A stretch of 64,000 nucleotides of DNA. Origin: UBA1479 sp048263775. GTDB taxonomy: Bacteria > Pseudomonadota > Alphaproteobacteria > Rhodospirillales > Casp-alpha2. Within the stretch, counting starts at the first letter, position 1; each line of letters starts with the position of its first letter. The stretch is taken from positions 75,154-139,153 of the forward strand of contig JBLXDU010000012.1 of assembly GCA_048263775.1 (NCBI GenBank), read 5' to 3'. A model generated the notes under the pieces. It saw only the letters and a list, made by a program, of their open reading frames with translations. It searched no databases and was not told the DNA's origin. Made by a program: the position numbers and the translations under genes. Below, one piece after another: positions 50,934 to 59,652 of the stretch.

Positions 50934-53018
50934 ATGCGCCCGGAAATCCTGTTCCCTCTGTTCAAGCCCGTGACGACGCTGCCCGGCGTTGGTCCGCGCG
51001 TGGGATCGGTGATTGAAAAGCTGTGCGGCGGCGGGCGGCTGCTTGATCTGTTGTTCCATCTGCCGACCGGAATCGTCGACCGCCGTTACGCGCCCAAGGT
51101 CGCCGAGGCCGAAGCCGGGCGCGTCGCCACCCTGACCGTGACCGTCGGCCCCCACGCCAAACCCCACAACCGCCGTCAGCCCTACAAGGTTCAGGTTTCC
51201 GACGATTCGGGTTTTCTCACCCTCGTGTTCTTTCATGCCCGGGACGACTACCTGGCCAAGATCCTGCCCGAGGGCGAAACCCGCATTGTGTCCGGCGTGA
51301 TCGAACGCTACGGCGACAATCTGCAAATAACCCATCCTGACCACATTGTGCCGGTGGCGGAGCGCGACCAAATTCTCAAGGCAGAGCCCGTCTATCCCAT
51401 GACCGCCGGCCTATCGCCCAAGACCTTCGGGCGCGCGGTGCTGGCCGCGATCGAGGCCACCCCCGAACTGCCTGACTGGCTTGATCCCGCCGTCACCCAG
51501 CGCGAGGGCTGGCCCGCTTGGCGGCCGGCCATGGAAACCCTGCACCACCCGGAAACCCAGGCTGATGCGACCCCCGATGCGCCGGCACACCGCCGCGCCG
51601 CCTATGACGAACTTCTGGCCAATCAACTGGCTCTTGCCCTGGTGCGCCGCGACATGCGCAAGGTTGCGGGCCGTGCGACCTCGGGCGACGGCAAGATCAT
51701 GGACCGAATCACCAAGGCCCTGCCCTTCAGACTGACGCCGTCGCAGGTCATGGCCGTGGCCGAGATCACCGGTGACATGGCAGCGCCCGAACGCATGCTG
51801 CGCCTGCTGCAGGGCGACGTCGGATCGGGCAAGACCCTGGTGGCGCTGTTGGCAATGGCGCGGGCGGTCGAGTCCGGGGCCCAGGCCGTCCTCATGGCGC
51901 CCACGGAAATTCTCGCCCACCAGCATTTCGCGACCCTGGAGCCGCTCGCCAAGTCGGCCGGCCTATCCATCGCCCTTCTGACCGGGCGGGAGAAAGGCAA
52001 GACCCGGGATGCGATCTTGGCCGACCTGGCCCAGGGCAGCACGGACCTTGCCGTCGGCACCCATGCATTGTTCACCGAAGACGTCGCGTTCAAGGACTTG
52101 GCCCTCGCCGTGGTCGACGAGCAGCATCGCTTCGGCGTGCATCAGCGCCTGGCCATCACTGCCAAGGGCCGCAAGTGCGACGTGCTGGTGATGACCGCGA
52201 CGCCGATCCCGCGCACCCTGATGCTCACGGCCTACGGCGACATGGAGGCCTCGCGCCTGACGGAAAAGCCGCCGGGCCGTGCGCCCATCGACACCCGGGC
52301 CCTGCCCGTCGACCGCCTGGCCGAGGTCGTCGACGGCCTGACGCGCGCCCTGGCGACCGGGGCCAAGGCTTATTGGGTCTGCCCGTTGGTCGAGGAATCG
52401 GAAAAGATCGATGCAGCCGCTGCGGAAGACCGATACGCGCATTTAAAACAGGTGTTCGGCGACCGGGTTGGGCTGGTCCATGGCCGATTGAAGGCGTCGG
52501 AGAAAGACGCCGTCATGGATGCCTTCGCCAACGGCCCGTTGCAAATTCTGGTCGCGACCACGGTGATCGAGGTCGGCGTCGACGTGCCCGACGCCACGGT
52601 CATGGTCATCGAACATGCGGAACGGTTCGGCCTGGCACAGTTGCATCAATTGCGCGGCCGCATCGGGCGCGGCAATAAGCCAGGCACCTGTCTGTTGCTC
52701 TATGCGCCACCGTTATCGGAAACCGCGCGGTCGCGCCTGAAAATCCTGCGCGAAACGGACGACGGATTCCGCATCGCCGAGGAAGATTTGAAACTGCGGG
52801 GTGCCGGGGAACTGTTGGGCACACGGCAAAGCGGCCTGCCGACCTTCCGTCTTGCCGACATCACCCATCACGGAGATCTGCTGGCCATGGCGCGGGACGA
52901 CGCGGCGCTGATCCTCAACCGGGATGCGGACCTGAAATCGGACCGGGGCGCGGCCCTTCGCGTTCTGCTCTACCTGTTCGAACGGGACGCGGCGGCACGG
53001 ACCCTGCGGTCAGGTTAG
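50934..53018 (+). CDS. recG: ATP-dependent DNA helicase RecG
   Basis: This 694-residue helicase reverses stalled replication forks. It has an N-terminal wedge/OB domain (LPGVGPRVGSVIEKL, then FLTLVFFHARDDYL), Walker A GDVGSGKT from residue 294, DEQHRFGVHQR, TATPIPRTL, and helicase motif VI in QLRGRIGRGNKPG. A long in-frame extension upstream is out of family, so the ATG at 50934 is used. It diverges from sdhE and converges with the DUF502 gene ten bases after its stop. Confidence 0.96.
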   Translation: MRPEILFPLFKPVTTLPGVGPRVGSVIEKLCGGGRLLDLLFHLPTGIVDRRYAPKVAEAEAGRVATLTVTVGPHAKPHNRRQPYKVQVSDDSGFLTLVFFHARDDYLAKILPEGETRIVSGVIERYGDNLQITHPDHIVPVAERDQILKAEPVYPMTAGLSPKTFGRAVLAAIEATPELPDWLDPAVTQREGWPAWRPAMETLHHPETQADATPDAPAHRRAAYDELLANQLALALVRRDMRKVAGRATSGDGKIMDRITKALPFRLTPSQVMAVAEITGDMAAPERMLRLLQGDVGSGKTLVALLAMARAVESGAQAVLMAPTEILAHQHFATLEPLAKSAGLSIALLTGREKGKTRDAILADLAQGSTDLAVGTHALFTEDVAFKDLALAVVDEQHRFGVHQRLAITAKGRKCDVLVMTATPIPRTLMLTAYGDMEASRLTEKPPGRAPIDTRALPVDRLAEVVDGLTRALATGAKAYWVCPLVEESEKIDAAAAEDRYAHLKQVFGDRVGLVHGRLKASEKDAVMDAFANGPLQILVATTVIEVGVDVPDATVMVIEHAERFGLAQLHQLRGRIGRGNKPGTCLLLYAPPLSETARSRLKILRETDDGFRIAEEDLKLRGAGELLGTRQSGLPTFRLADITHHGDLLAMARDDAALILNRDADLKSDRGAALRVLLYLFERDAAARTLRSG

Positions 53019-53027
53019 ATTGGCCGG

Positions 53028-53897
53028 TTAGGACTTGTCGCCGTTTTTCGGCTTCTTGGTCCGTCCCCGTTCACCCGCCGGCAGCGATGCCTGCAAGTCT
53101 TTCTGAATTTCGGCGGGACGCTTGACGGCCAGGACCACGGGCGCGTTTTCGGTTTCGCGCAGGACGTCCAGGTCCTCGTACACCCGGGCTGAGGTCACGG
53201 GCTGCTTCTTCAGCGCATCCGGCCGGCGGTCGGGCGGCGTGACGATGCCGCCGGAAATCACCATCTTGATCGCTTCCTCGACGGACATATCCAGGCTGAC
53301 CAGATCCTCCTTGGGCACGAATAGCAGGAATCCCGAGGTCGGGTTCGGCGTCGTCGGAATGAAGATATTGATGCATTCCTCCTGCGTTACGTTCTGCACC
53401 TCGCCCGTCGTGGTGCCGGTGATGAAGGCAATGGCCCACATGCCGCGCCGGGGGTATTCGACCAACACGGCCTCGCGAAACGCATTCGACTGCTGCGCCA
53501 GGACCGTTTCGAGAATCTGCTTGGTCGCGTTGTAGACGCTGCGGATCACCGGCATACGGTTGAGGATGTGTTCGCTCAACTTGATGAAGAAGCGTCCCAT
53601 GAACCCCGCCGTCAGGGCGCCGGTCAGCGTCAGGCCGACGATCAGCACGAACAGGCCCAAGCCCGGCAGAGCGAAGGGCAGATAGGTTTCCGGGTTGTAC
53701 TTGACCGGGATCAGCGGTCGGATGGTGTTGTCCACGAAATGGATCAGCAGCCAGGCCAGATAGAAGGTGAAGGTAACCGGCGCCGTCACCAGAATCCCGG
53801 CGAAGAAATAGGCCCGCATGCGCGGGAAGAACCCGTTCGACGCCGGTTTGGCGTCGGATGCGGGAGTCTGGTCGCCGTGTTGCGTCTCGTCACTCAT
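53028..53897 (-). CDS. DUF502 family membrane protein
   Basis: This 289-residue integral membrane protein of the DUF502 family has two spans at about residues 28-55 and 75-100 (LGLFVLIVGLTLTGALTAGF), the family phrase MPVIRSVYNATKQI and PTTPNPTSGFLLF in the soluble part. It ends in a charged tail (ERGRTKKPKNGDKS). The molecular function of DUF502 is not established. It ends ten bases after recG and starts 67 bases from the hydrolase stop. Confidence 0.88.
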   Translation of the reverse strand: MSDETQHGDQTPASDAKPASNGFFPRMRAYFFAGILVTAPVTFTFYLAWLLIHFVDNTIRPLIPVKYNPETYLPFALPGLGLFVLIVGLTLTGALTAGFMGRFFIKLSEHILNRMPVIRSVYNATKQILETVLAQQSNAFREAVLVEYPRRGMWAIAFITGTTTGEVQNVTQEECINIFIPTTPNPTSGFLLFVPKEDLVSLDMSVEEAIKMVISGGIVTPPDRRPDALKKQPVTSARVYEDLDVLRETENAPVVLAVKRPAEIQKDLQASLPAGERGRTKKPKNGDKS

Positions 53898-53964
53898 TTA
53901 AAGAGGTGCCTTCTGTTTCCCAGTTCAACCTTGGGCCATCGCCCATGAAAAGCTCTTTCCAGTC

Positions 53965-54855
53965 TTAATCCCACGGCCCGTCGCCGAGGAAGTCCCGCAG
54001 CCGGGCAAAGGTATCGTCCGGCAACTCTTCGGCAAGAAAATGGCCGCAATCAAGTGTCCCGCCAGTCACGTTCTCGGCCCGCTCGCGCCACGCGGCCAGC
54101 ACGTCGAACTTGCGGGCAACCAATCCCTTCGCCCCCCAAAGCGTCAGCACTGGGCAGGTCAGCTTGCGGCCTGCCGCCATATCGTCCCGGTCGTGGGTCA
54201 TGTCGATGGTCGCCGCCGCGCGGTAATCCTCGCAGGACGCATGAATGGTTTCCGGCATGGAAAAGCAGCGGACGTATTCGGCCATGGCCGCGTCGTCGAA
54301 CAGCGTGCCCTTGCCGCTCCACTGTCCCATCTTGCGGCGCAGGAAGAATTCCGGGTCGGCACCGATCATGCGTTCCGGCAGGTCGGCCGGTTGGATCAGA
54401 AAGAACCAATGGTAATAGCCCGTGGCGAATTCCATATCCGTCATGCGGTACATATGTTCCGTCGGCGCAATGTCGAGCACCGCCAGCCGCGCCACCCTGT
54501 CCTGGTTGTCGGCGGTCAGCCGATGGGCGACCCGCCCGCCCCGGTCATGGCCGACGACGGCGTAGCGATCAAACCCCAGGTCGGCCATCAGGCCCGCCAC
54601 GTCCCCCGCCATGGCGCGCTTGGAATAGGGCGCGTGCTCCGCGTCGGTCGGCGGCTTGCCGCTGTCGCCGTAACCGCGCAGATCGGGCATGACCAGGGTG
54701 TAATGCCGCGCCATCAGGGGGGCCAGCTTGTGCCACATGGCATGGGTCTGCGGATAGCCGTGCAGCAGCAGAACCGGCGGCCCCTCGCCGCCCATGCGGA
54801 AGTTGACGGCGACACCGTCGATCTCCCGGCGATCTTGTTGAAAGCCGTCGAACAT
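53965..54855 (-). CDS. Alpha/beta hydrolase, haloacetate (fluoroacetate) dehalogenase-like
   Basis: This 296-residue alpha/beta hydrolase has catalytic residues that read like a fluoroacetate dehalogenase. Nucleophile D104 lies in VGHDRGGRVAH with arginines R105 and R108, the second acid is D128 (LDIAPTEHMY), the halide-pocket pair is H149-W150 (GYYHWFFLIQPADLPE), Y211 lies in CEDYRAA, and the general base is H272 in LDCGHFLAEE. Positions agree almost exactly with the numbering reported for the Burkholderia enzyme FA1. The ATG at 54855 gives this numbering. It should cleave carbon-halogen bonds of haloacetates, though epoxide hydrolysis is another possibility. Confidence 0.85.
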   Translation of the reverse strand: MFDGFQQDRREIDGVAVNFRMGGEGPPVLLLHGYPQTHAMWHKLAPLMARHYTLVMPDLRGYGDSGKPPTDAEHAPYSKRAMAGDVAGLMADLGFDRYAVVGHDRGGRVAHRLTADNQDRVARLAVLDIAPTEHMYRMTDMEFATGYYHWFFLIQPADLPERMIGADPEFFLRRKMGQWSGKGTLFDDAAMAEYVRCFSMPETIHASCEDYRAAATIDMTHDRDDMAAGRKLTCPVLTLWGAKGLVARKFDVLAAWRERAENVTGGTLDCGHFLAEELPDDTFARLRDFLGDGPWD

Positions 54856-54886
54856 CAAGCGATCCCTTGCCTCCTCTGCGCTGGGA

Positions 54887-55231
54887 TCACTTGCTCATCC
54901 GCCGGACAGTTTCCGCCAGGATCTTCAACAGACCCTGGACGAAGGGGTCCGATTTCATCATGCGATGCTGAAAATTGGCGCGGTTGATGACGACCACGGT
55001 GCAGCCGCTTGCCGACCGGGCAGAAGCAGCCCGGGGCTTGCCGTCGATCAACGCCATCTCGCCGAAGATGCCGCCCGCGCCGATGGTGCTGAGCACTTCC
55101 TCGGAGCCCTCGCGGTAGATTTCGACGGTCCCACTTTGAACGAGATAGGCAAACAAGCCCTCATCGCCCTCTTTGAAGATGCGATCACCCGCCTGATACA
55201 TTTTCCGTTCAAGCACGCCTGTGGCCGACAT
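54887..55231 (-). CDS. Cyclic nucleotide-binding domain protein
   Basis: This 114-residue protein is made of one cyclic-nucleotide-binding (CAP_ED) domain: YQAGDRIFKEGDEGLFAYLV at the start, then the phosphate-binding cassette FGEMALIDGKPRAASARSA. No DNA-binding or catalytic domain is attached. It may sense cAMP or a related ligand and act through a partner, or simply use the fold. The ATG at 55231 is chosen; the in-frame sequence upstream is outside the family. Confidence 0.85.
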   Translation of the reverse strand: MSATGVLERKMYQAGDRIFKEGDEGLFAYLVQSGTVEIYREGSEEVLSTIGAGGIFGEMALIDGKPRAASARSASGCTVVVINRANFQHRMMKSDPFVQGLLKILAETVRRMSK

Positions 55232-55392
55232 GTCCGAACCCTCACTTCCTGTCCGTACGCAGCCGACGCGCAGCCGCTCACAACCTCTCCGGCACCGTTT
55301 TCGTTTCCCGTTTCCAGGCATGTGCCGTTGCGGTTAGTGTAACCCCTCCACCCGCCAAGGGGAGTCTATTTTCAAATGCCCTACCACCCCGC

Positions 55393-55839
55393 ATGAGCCG
55401 CGAATATCCCGAACGCCCCATCGTCGGCATCGGCGCTGTCGTCCTCAAGGACGATCATGTGCTGTTGATCCGCCGCGGCAAGCCCCCGCGCCTCGGCAGT
55501 CTGTCCCTGCCCGGCGGCGCACAGCATGTCGGCGAGACCGTCCATGAGGGGGCGCTGCGCGAGGTCATGGAGGAAACAGGGGTCGAGGCCGAAGTCCTGG
55601 GCCTGATCGACGTGGTCGACAGCATGACCAAGGACGACGATGGTCGCCTGCAATTTCATTACACCCTGGTCGACGTGGTTTGCCGCTGGGTCGCGGGCGA
55701 ACCCCGGGCCGCCGGTGACGCTGCCGATGCCTTGTGGATGCCGTTGGCCGATGTGCCCGACCTGCAACTGTGGTCGGAAACCCGGCGCATCATCGAACTG
55801 GCGGCGAAAATGACCGAGGCCTTGCCACCGTCGGATTGA
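55393..55839 (+). CDS. NUDIX hydrolase
   Basis: This 148-residue NUDIX-fold pyrophosphatase carries the Nudix box GAQHVGETVHEGALREVMEE followed by TGVEA, which supplies the magnesium-binding glutamates. The N-terminal phrase PIVGIGAVVLKDDHVLLIRR is typical of the ADP-ribose pyrophosphatase-like branch. The substrate is unknown. It stands alone, divergent from the nucleotide-binding gene and convergent with the HlyD gene 13 bases later. Confidence 0.9.
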   Translation: MSREYPERPIVGIGAVVLKDDHVLLIRRGKPPRLGSLSLPGGAQHVGETVHEGALREVMEETGVEAEVLGLIDVVDSMTKDDDGRLQFHYTLVDVVCRWVAGEPRAAGDAADALWMPLADVPDLQLWSETRRIIELAAKMTEALPPSD

Positions 55840-55852
55840 CGGTTACGGAATT

Positions 55853-57208
55853 TTATAAAAGACGCCGGGGTGCCGATGCCGGCCGGAACAGATATTCCAA
55901 CAAGGTCCGCCGCCCTGTGCGCACGCGCACGCTGACCTGCATGCCCGGCAGGATTCTGTTGGCGTTGGGATCATCGCCGATGAAGGCCTGATCCAGAACG
56001 ACCGTGGCACGGTAATAGGGCTTGCCGGCAGTGTCCGTGAAGGTGCCGGCGGAAACATCGCGCAGTTCGCCGCCGACCAATCCCGCCCGCCCCGATCCCG
56101 CACCGGTTATCTGCACGGCGACCGGCTGACCCACGGTAACGCGGCTAATGTCCCGGGGGGCCAGGCGGACCTCGGCGATCAGGTCGTCATCGACGGGCAC
56201 GATCTCCATGACCGTCGCCCCCGCGGGCACGATGCGGTCCTTGGCATAGCCGCCGATGCCCTTCACGAATCCCTTCACGGGGGCATGGATATCAAAGGCA
56301 GCGACCCGCGCCGCCAGTTGCTTCACCTCTTCCGACGCCTGGGCCAGCTTGGCAGTGACAAGACCGAATTCAGCCAGGGCTTCCTCACGGCTTTGGCTTT
56401 CCAGGGCGTCGAGCTCCGTCTTCGCCTCCTCGACCGCCTGGGTCAGTTTCTCGCGGCGGGTGATGACCGTGGCCATGTCGCCGCGCACGTCGGCGACCTG
56501 ACGGCGCACGTTGAGCAAAAGGATCTTGGGGCTCAGACCCTTGCGGAACAGTTCTTCCCGCATGGCCAGTTCCTCGGCCAAAATCTGCGCCTTGCGGGTC
56601 AGAGTTTCATCCTCACCCTTCAGACGATCAAGATCGGCCTGACGCTGCTGGATGCGCGATTCCAGAATGATACGGCGGTTTTCCTGGGCCCGCTGATAAC
56701 CGTTGTAGACCGCCCATTGGTCCTGCACGAGAGACTGAAACTTGGGATCAGCAAAACCGAAATTGGGCTCACGGCCATCGCCGATGGCGCGCAGGCGTTC
56801 AGCCTTGAGGGCGAGCGCCGCTTCCTCGATCCGCGCCTGCTCGTAGCGCGCCTTGATCTGCGCCGGGTCGAGACGCAGCAGCACGGCCCCCTGGTCGACC
56901 AGCTGACCTTCCTTGGCCAGGACTTCAACCACCACGCCGCCCTCAAGATGCTGGACCGCGCGCACCTGACCGGCGGGCACGACGGCGCCCTCGGCCTCGA
57001 CCGTTTCCTGAACCTCGGCGAGCGCCGCCCAAATCCCAACGGCAGCGACAAGAACGACAAGCCCCGCGATCATGCCCCGCGACCACAGACGGCGGCGGCC
57101 TTCACCGGCCGACGCCGTGCCGTCTTCCAGCACGGCAAGGGCCGGCTGCCCCTGGGCGGGTGCCTGGGTTTCGCTCGTATAGGACGGGGTGGTGCCGGGC
57201 TGGGTCAT
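55853..57208 (-). CDS. Type I secretion periplasmic adaptor, HlyD family
   Basis: This 451-residue membrane fusion protein has a cytoplasmic N terminus, one membrane span at about residues 42-63 (MIAGLVVLVAAVGIWAAL), a lipoyl-like start (VEAEGAVVPAGQVRAVQHLE), a long coiled-coil hairpin (about residues 120-300), and a beta-barrel domain with AVQITG and the C-terminal MQVSVRVRTGRRTLLEYLF phrase common to PrtE/HlyD. It links the inner-membrane ABC part to a TolC-type channel, which is not in the window. It is the last gene of the three-gene operon. Confidence 0.92.
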   Translation of the reverse strand: MTQPGTTPSYTSETQAPAQGQPALAVLEDGTASAGEGRRRLWSRGMIAGLVVLVAAVGIWAALAEVQETVEAEGAVVPAGQVRAVQHLEGGVVVEVLAKEGQLVDQGAVLLRLDPAQIKARYEQARIEEAALALKAERLRAIGDGREPNFGFADPKFQSLVQDQWAVYNGYQRAQENRRIILESRIQQRQADLDRLKGEDETLTRKAQILAEELAMREELFRKGLSPKILLLNVRRQVADVRGDMATVITRREKLTQAVEEAKTELDALESQSREEALAEFGLVTAKLAQASEEVKQLAARVAAFDIHAPVKGFVKGIGGYAKDRIVPAGATVMEIVPVDDDLIAEVRLAPRDISRVTVGQPVAVQITGAGSGRAGLVGGELRDVSAGTFTDTAGKPYYRATVVLDQAFIGDDPNANRILPGMQVSVRVRTGRRTLLEYLFRPASAPRRLL

Positions 57209-57221
57209 CGTTCGGCCAAGG

Positions 57222-59651
57222 TCATTGTTCAGCGAGAGTCTGTCCGACCCGCCCTTCCGCGTAAAGCTGTTCCAAGACCGCAGACGACGGCCCCTCGGCG
57301 CGGGTCCGTCCGCCTTCCAACCAGATCACCCGGTCAGCCAGACGAATGATCTGCGGTCGATCCGTGGCAACGACGACGGTCGTCGTGCCGCGCAATTCCT
57401 CGATGGCACGCAGCAAGGCCTGCTCGCCGTCCGGGTTCAAATGGCGTTCCGGCCCGTCGAGCAGCAACAGGCCGCTGCGGCGAACATAGCCGCGGGCCAG
57501 CGCGACGCGCTTCAGGAATCCCGGCTGCGGGTCGTGGTCGATCAACCCCATATTGACGGCCAGGCCAAACCGCCGATTGCCGCCGACACCCGTTTCCAAC
57601 ACACGGATGTCCTCCATCACACCGGCGAGATTGCAGGCGGATTGAATATCCGCCTCCGAAGCGACCGGGTTCATCAGCCGCAAATTGTCCTCGATGCTGA
57701 GCGGCAGAAATTCCGGCATCTCCGGCACGTAGGCGACGGACTGTCGCAACTGCACGGGATCGAACAGGCCCGTTTCGACGCCATCCAGACGAGCGTGTCC
57801 GGCAGCGGTGGGCTCCAGCCCCGCCAGCACCCGCAGCAGCGCCGACTTGCCCGATTGATAATCACCGACAACGGCGACGACCTCGCCGGGGTCGGCATAA
57901 AGCGACACATCGTCGAGCGGCATTTCGATGCCGCCCGTGGACGCCGTCGACAACCCGCTGACATCGACATGCCCGGCCAAGGTGCGCGGCGGTAGCGACG
58001 GCCGGGCGGCGTTGCGCTCGGCCCGGATCGCATGCAGGCGTCCCGCCTGGGTCAGGCCGCACCACAGGCGCGCGGCGTTGCCGGCCTCGTCCGTTATACG
58101 AGCGACCGCGCGAAGCGCCGCCGCCGTCAACAGGACAGACGCCGCCAAAGCCCCTTGGCTCAGGCTACCGGAAAGGCTCAGGTAGGCCCCGGCCGCCGCC
58201 GTCACGGCAACGGTGGCACCTGCGATCCAACGTCCGATCAAAGCAACACGGTGGGTGCGGTCAGCGACATCACGCCGGGTGCGGGCGGCCTCGGCGGCGG
58301 CGCGCTCGATCCGCTTGGCGACGGCGTCCTCGCAGCCGGCCGCGGTCGCGTCGGCACGGACACGGGCGGCCTCAAACCAGTTTTGGGCGGATTCTCCGGC
58401 CGCACCAACAGCCCGTGCCGTCGCGCTGCGCACGCCATCCTTCAACACCCAGCCTGCAACGGCGACCGCGAAGACGCCAAGGACCGGGACGGCAACCAAT
58501 GCGCCGGCAAGATACGCCACGACGGCAAGGGCGATCACCGCGGCCGGCAGGCCGAGGGCGGCCCGAACCAACCGTACCGCCGGTTCGGGACCGCCTGTGT
58601 GAAAGTCATCAAACCGGCTGCGACGCGCGCCCGCCGTAGTGTCCTTCAGGGTTTCCGGCGGCAGGAACAGGGTCCGCGTCAAGGCGCCAAGGGCAAGACC
58701 CGCCGCCGCCGTCGCCACGGGGGCGGCCATGCGGTCCCGCCAGGCGCGGAATGGAATCTCGAACACCATGGTCAGCGCCGCCGCGCCGGTGAAGAACAGA
58801 ATCATGGGCAAGGCTGCCGACGGCACGACATCGTCGAGTGCCACCAGCAGCAGCAGCGGCCCGGCCAGTGCCAGGATTCCCTGGACCAATGCCACGGCCC
58901 CCATGGCACGCAGCCGTCCCCGCAGCAACGACCGGAGAAAAGCAAGCGGTTCCGCCGGCGGTGCGGTATCCGCCATCGGTTCGGCGGCGGTGAAGACATG
59001 CACCCGCCCGGCGCGCCGGTCGCGGGCGATGGGCCGGCGGGTACGCGTTGCTCCGTCGAACCCCGGCAGGGAATTCTGCCCGAACCGCTCCAGCACCAGG
59101 ACGTCCCCGGACTTGGTGGTGAACAGGGCCGGGAAATCCTGCGGCCCCAGTTCGTTAAGCTTGGCGTGGAACGAGCGGCAGCGGAACCCAAGCCGGGCCA
59201 TAACCATCACCGCGTCGGAAGCGTCCAGCGGCGCGTTGAGGGCCGGCAGAACCTCGGCCACCTGACGCGGCGCCCCGTTCCAGTCCAAGGCCTGAAGCAA
59301 TTCGCGCAGGCAATGGGCGATATTGGTTCCCCCCGCCAGCGCGGCCGCCATGGTCCAATCGTCAGGCAGATCCACGGCCTCGGACAACGCCACTTCCAGG
59401 TCCTGGGGGCTGGGCGGTGTTTCCTCGGGCTCCAGCTCGGCGACACCAACGGCGGCCTCGGATGACAGGGCAAGCAGCGGCGGCGGCACCTGGGCGTGGG
59501 GATCGATCCCTTCCAACCGGTTTAGGCGCAACGCACGCCACGGCCCCCGAGGGCGCACGCTCTCCGCTTCGACGACACTGTCCAAACCCGCAGACAAGGC
59601 ACGGGTGAACAAGGCTTCCGTTGCTTCGAAATGAGGGATGCGGCTCACCAT
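57222..59651 (-). CDS. Type I secretion-like ABC protein with degenerate ATPase, long form
   Basis: This 809-residue protein has an N-terminal extension of about 130 residues, a C39-like fold (about 130-240; ALDWNGAPRQVAEVLPALNA), six hydrophobic spans (about 270-510) and a C-terminal nucleotide-binding domain. Walker A GDYQSGKS is kept (K602). The signature LSGGQ is absent (DPQPGFLKRVALARG). Walker B reads LLLLDGPER, so the catalytic glutamate is glycine at G733, and the H-loop histidine is replaced (ATDRP, D764). It overlaps or abuts the second ABC gene upstream and the HlyD gene downstream. Confidence 0.88.
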   Translation of the reverse strand: MVSRIPHFEATEALFTRALSAGLDSVVEAESVRPRGPWRALRLNRLEGIDPHAQVPPPLLALSSEAAVGVAELEPEETPPSPQDLEVALSEAVDLPDDWTMAAALAGGTNIAHCLRELLQALDWNGAPRQVAEVLPALNAPLDASDAVMVMARLGFRCRSFHAKLNELGPQDFPALFTTKSGDVLVLERFGQNSLPGFDGATRTRRPIARDRRAGRVHVFTAAEPMADTAPPAEPLAFLRSLLRGRLRAMGAVALVQGILALAGPLLLLVALDDVVPSAALPMILFFTGAAALTMVFEIPFRAWRDRMAAPVATAAAGLALGALTRTLFLPPETLKDTTAGARRSRFDDFHTGGPEPAVRLVRAALGLPAAVIALAVVAYLAGALVAVPVLGVFAVAVAGWVLKDGVRSATARAVGAAGESAQNWFEAARVRADATAAGCEDAVAKRIERAAAEAARTRRDVADRTHRVALIGRWIAGATVAVTAAAGAYLSLSGSLSQGALAASVLLTAAALRAVARITDEAGNAARLWCGLTQAGRLHAIRAERNAARPSLPPRTLAGHVDVSGLSTASTGGIEMPLDDVSLYADPGEVVAVVGDYQSGKSALLRVLAGLEPTAAGHARLDGVETGLFDPVQLRQSVAYVPEMPEFLPLSIEDNLRLMNPVASEADIQSACNLAGVMEDIRVLETGVGGNRRFGLAVNMGLIDHDPQPGFLKRVALARGYVRRSGLLLLDGPERHLNPDGEQALLRAIEELRGTTTVVVATDRPQIIRLADRVIWLEGGRTRAEGPSSAVLEQLYAEGRVGQTLAEQ

Positions 59652-59652
59652 C

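Noticed and set aside
58032..59465. 477-codon frame opposite the long ABC protein
   Set aside because: Arg/Gln/Gly-rich low-complexity translation typical of an antisense shadow; the ABC protein on the other strand has clear membrane spans.
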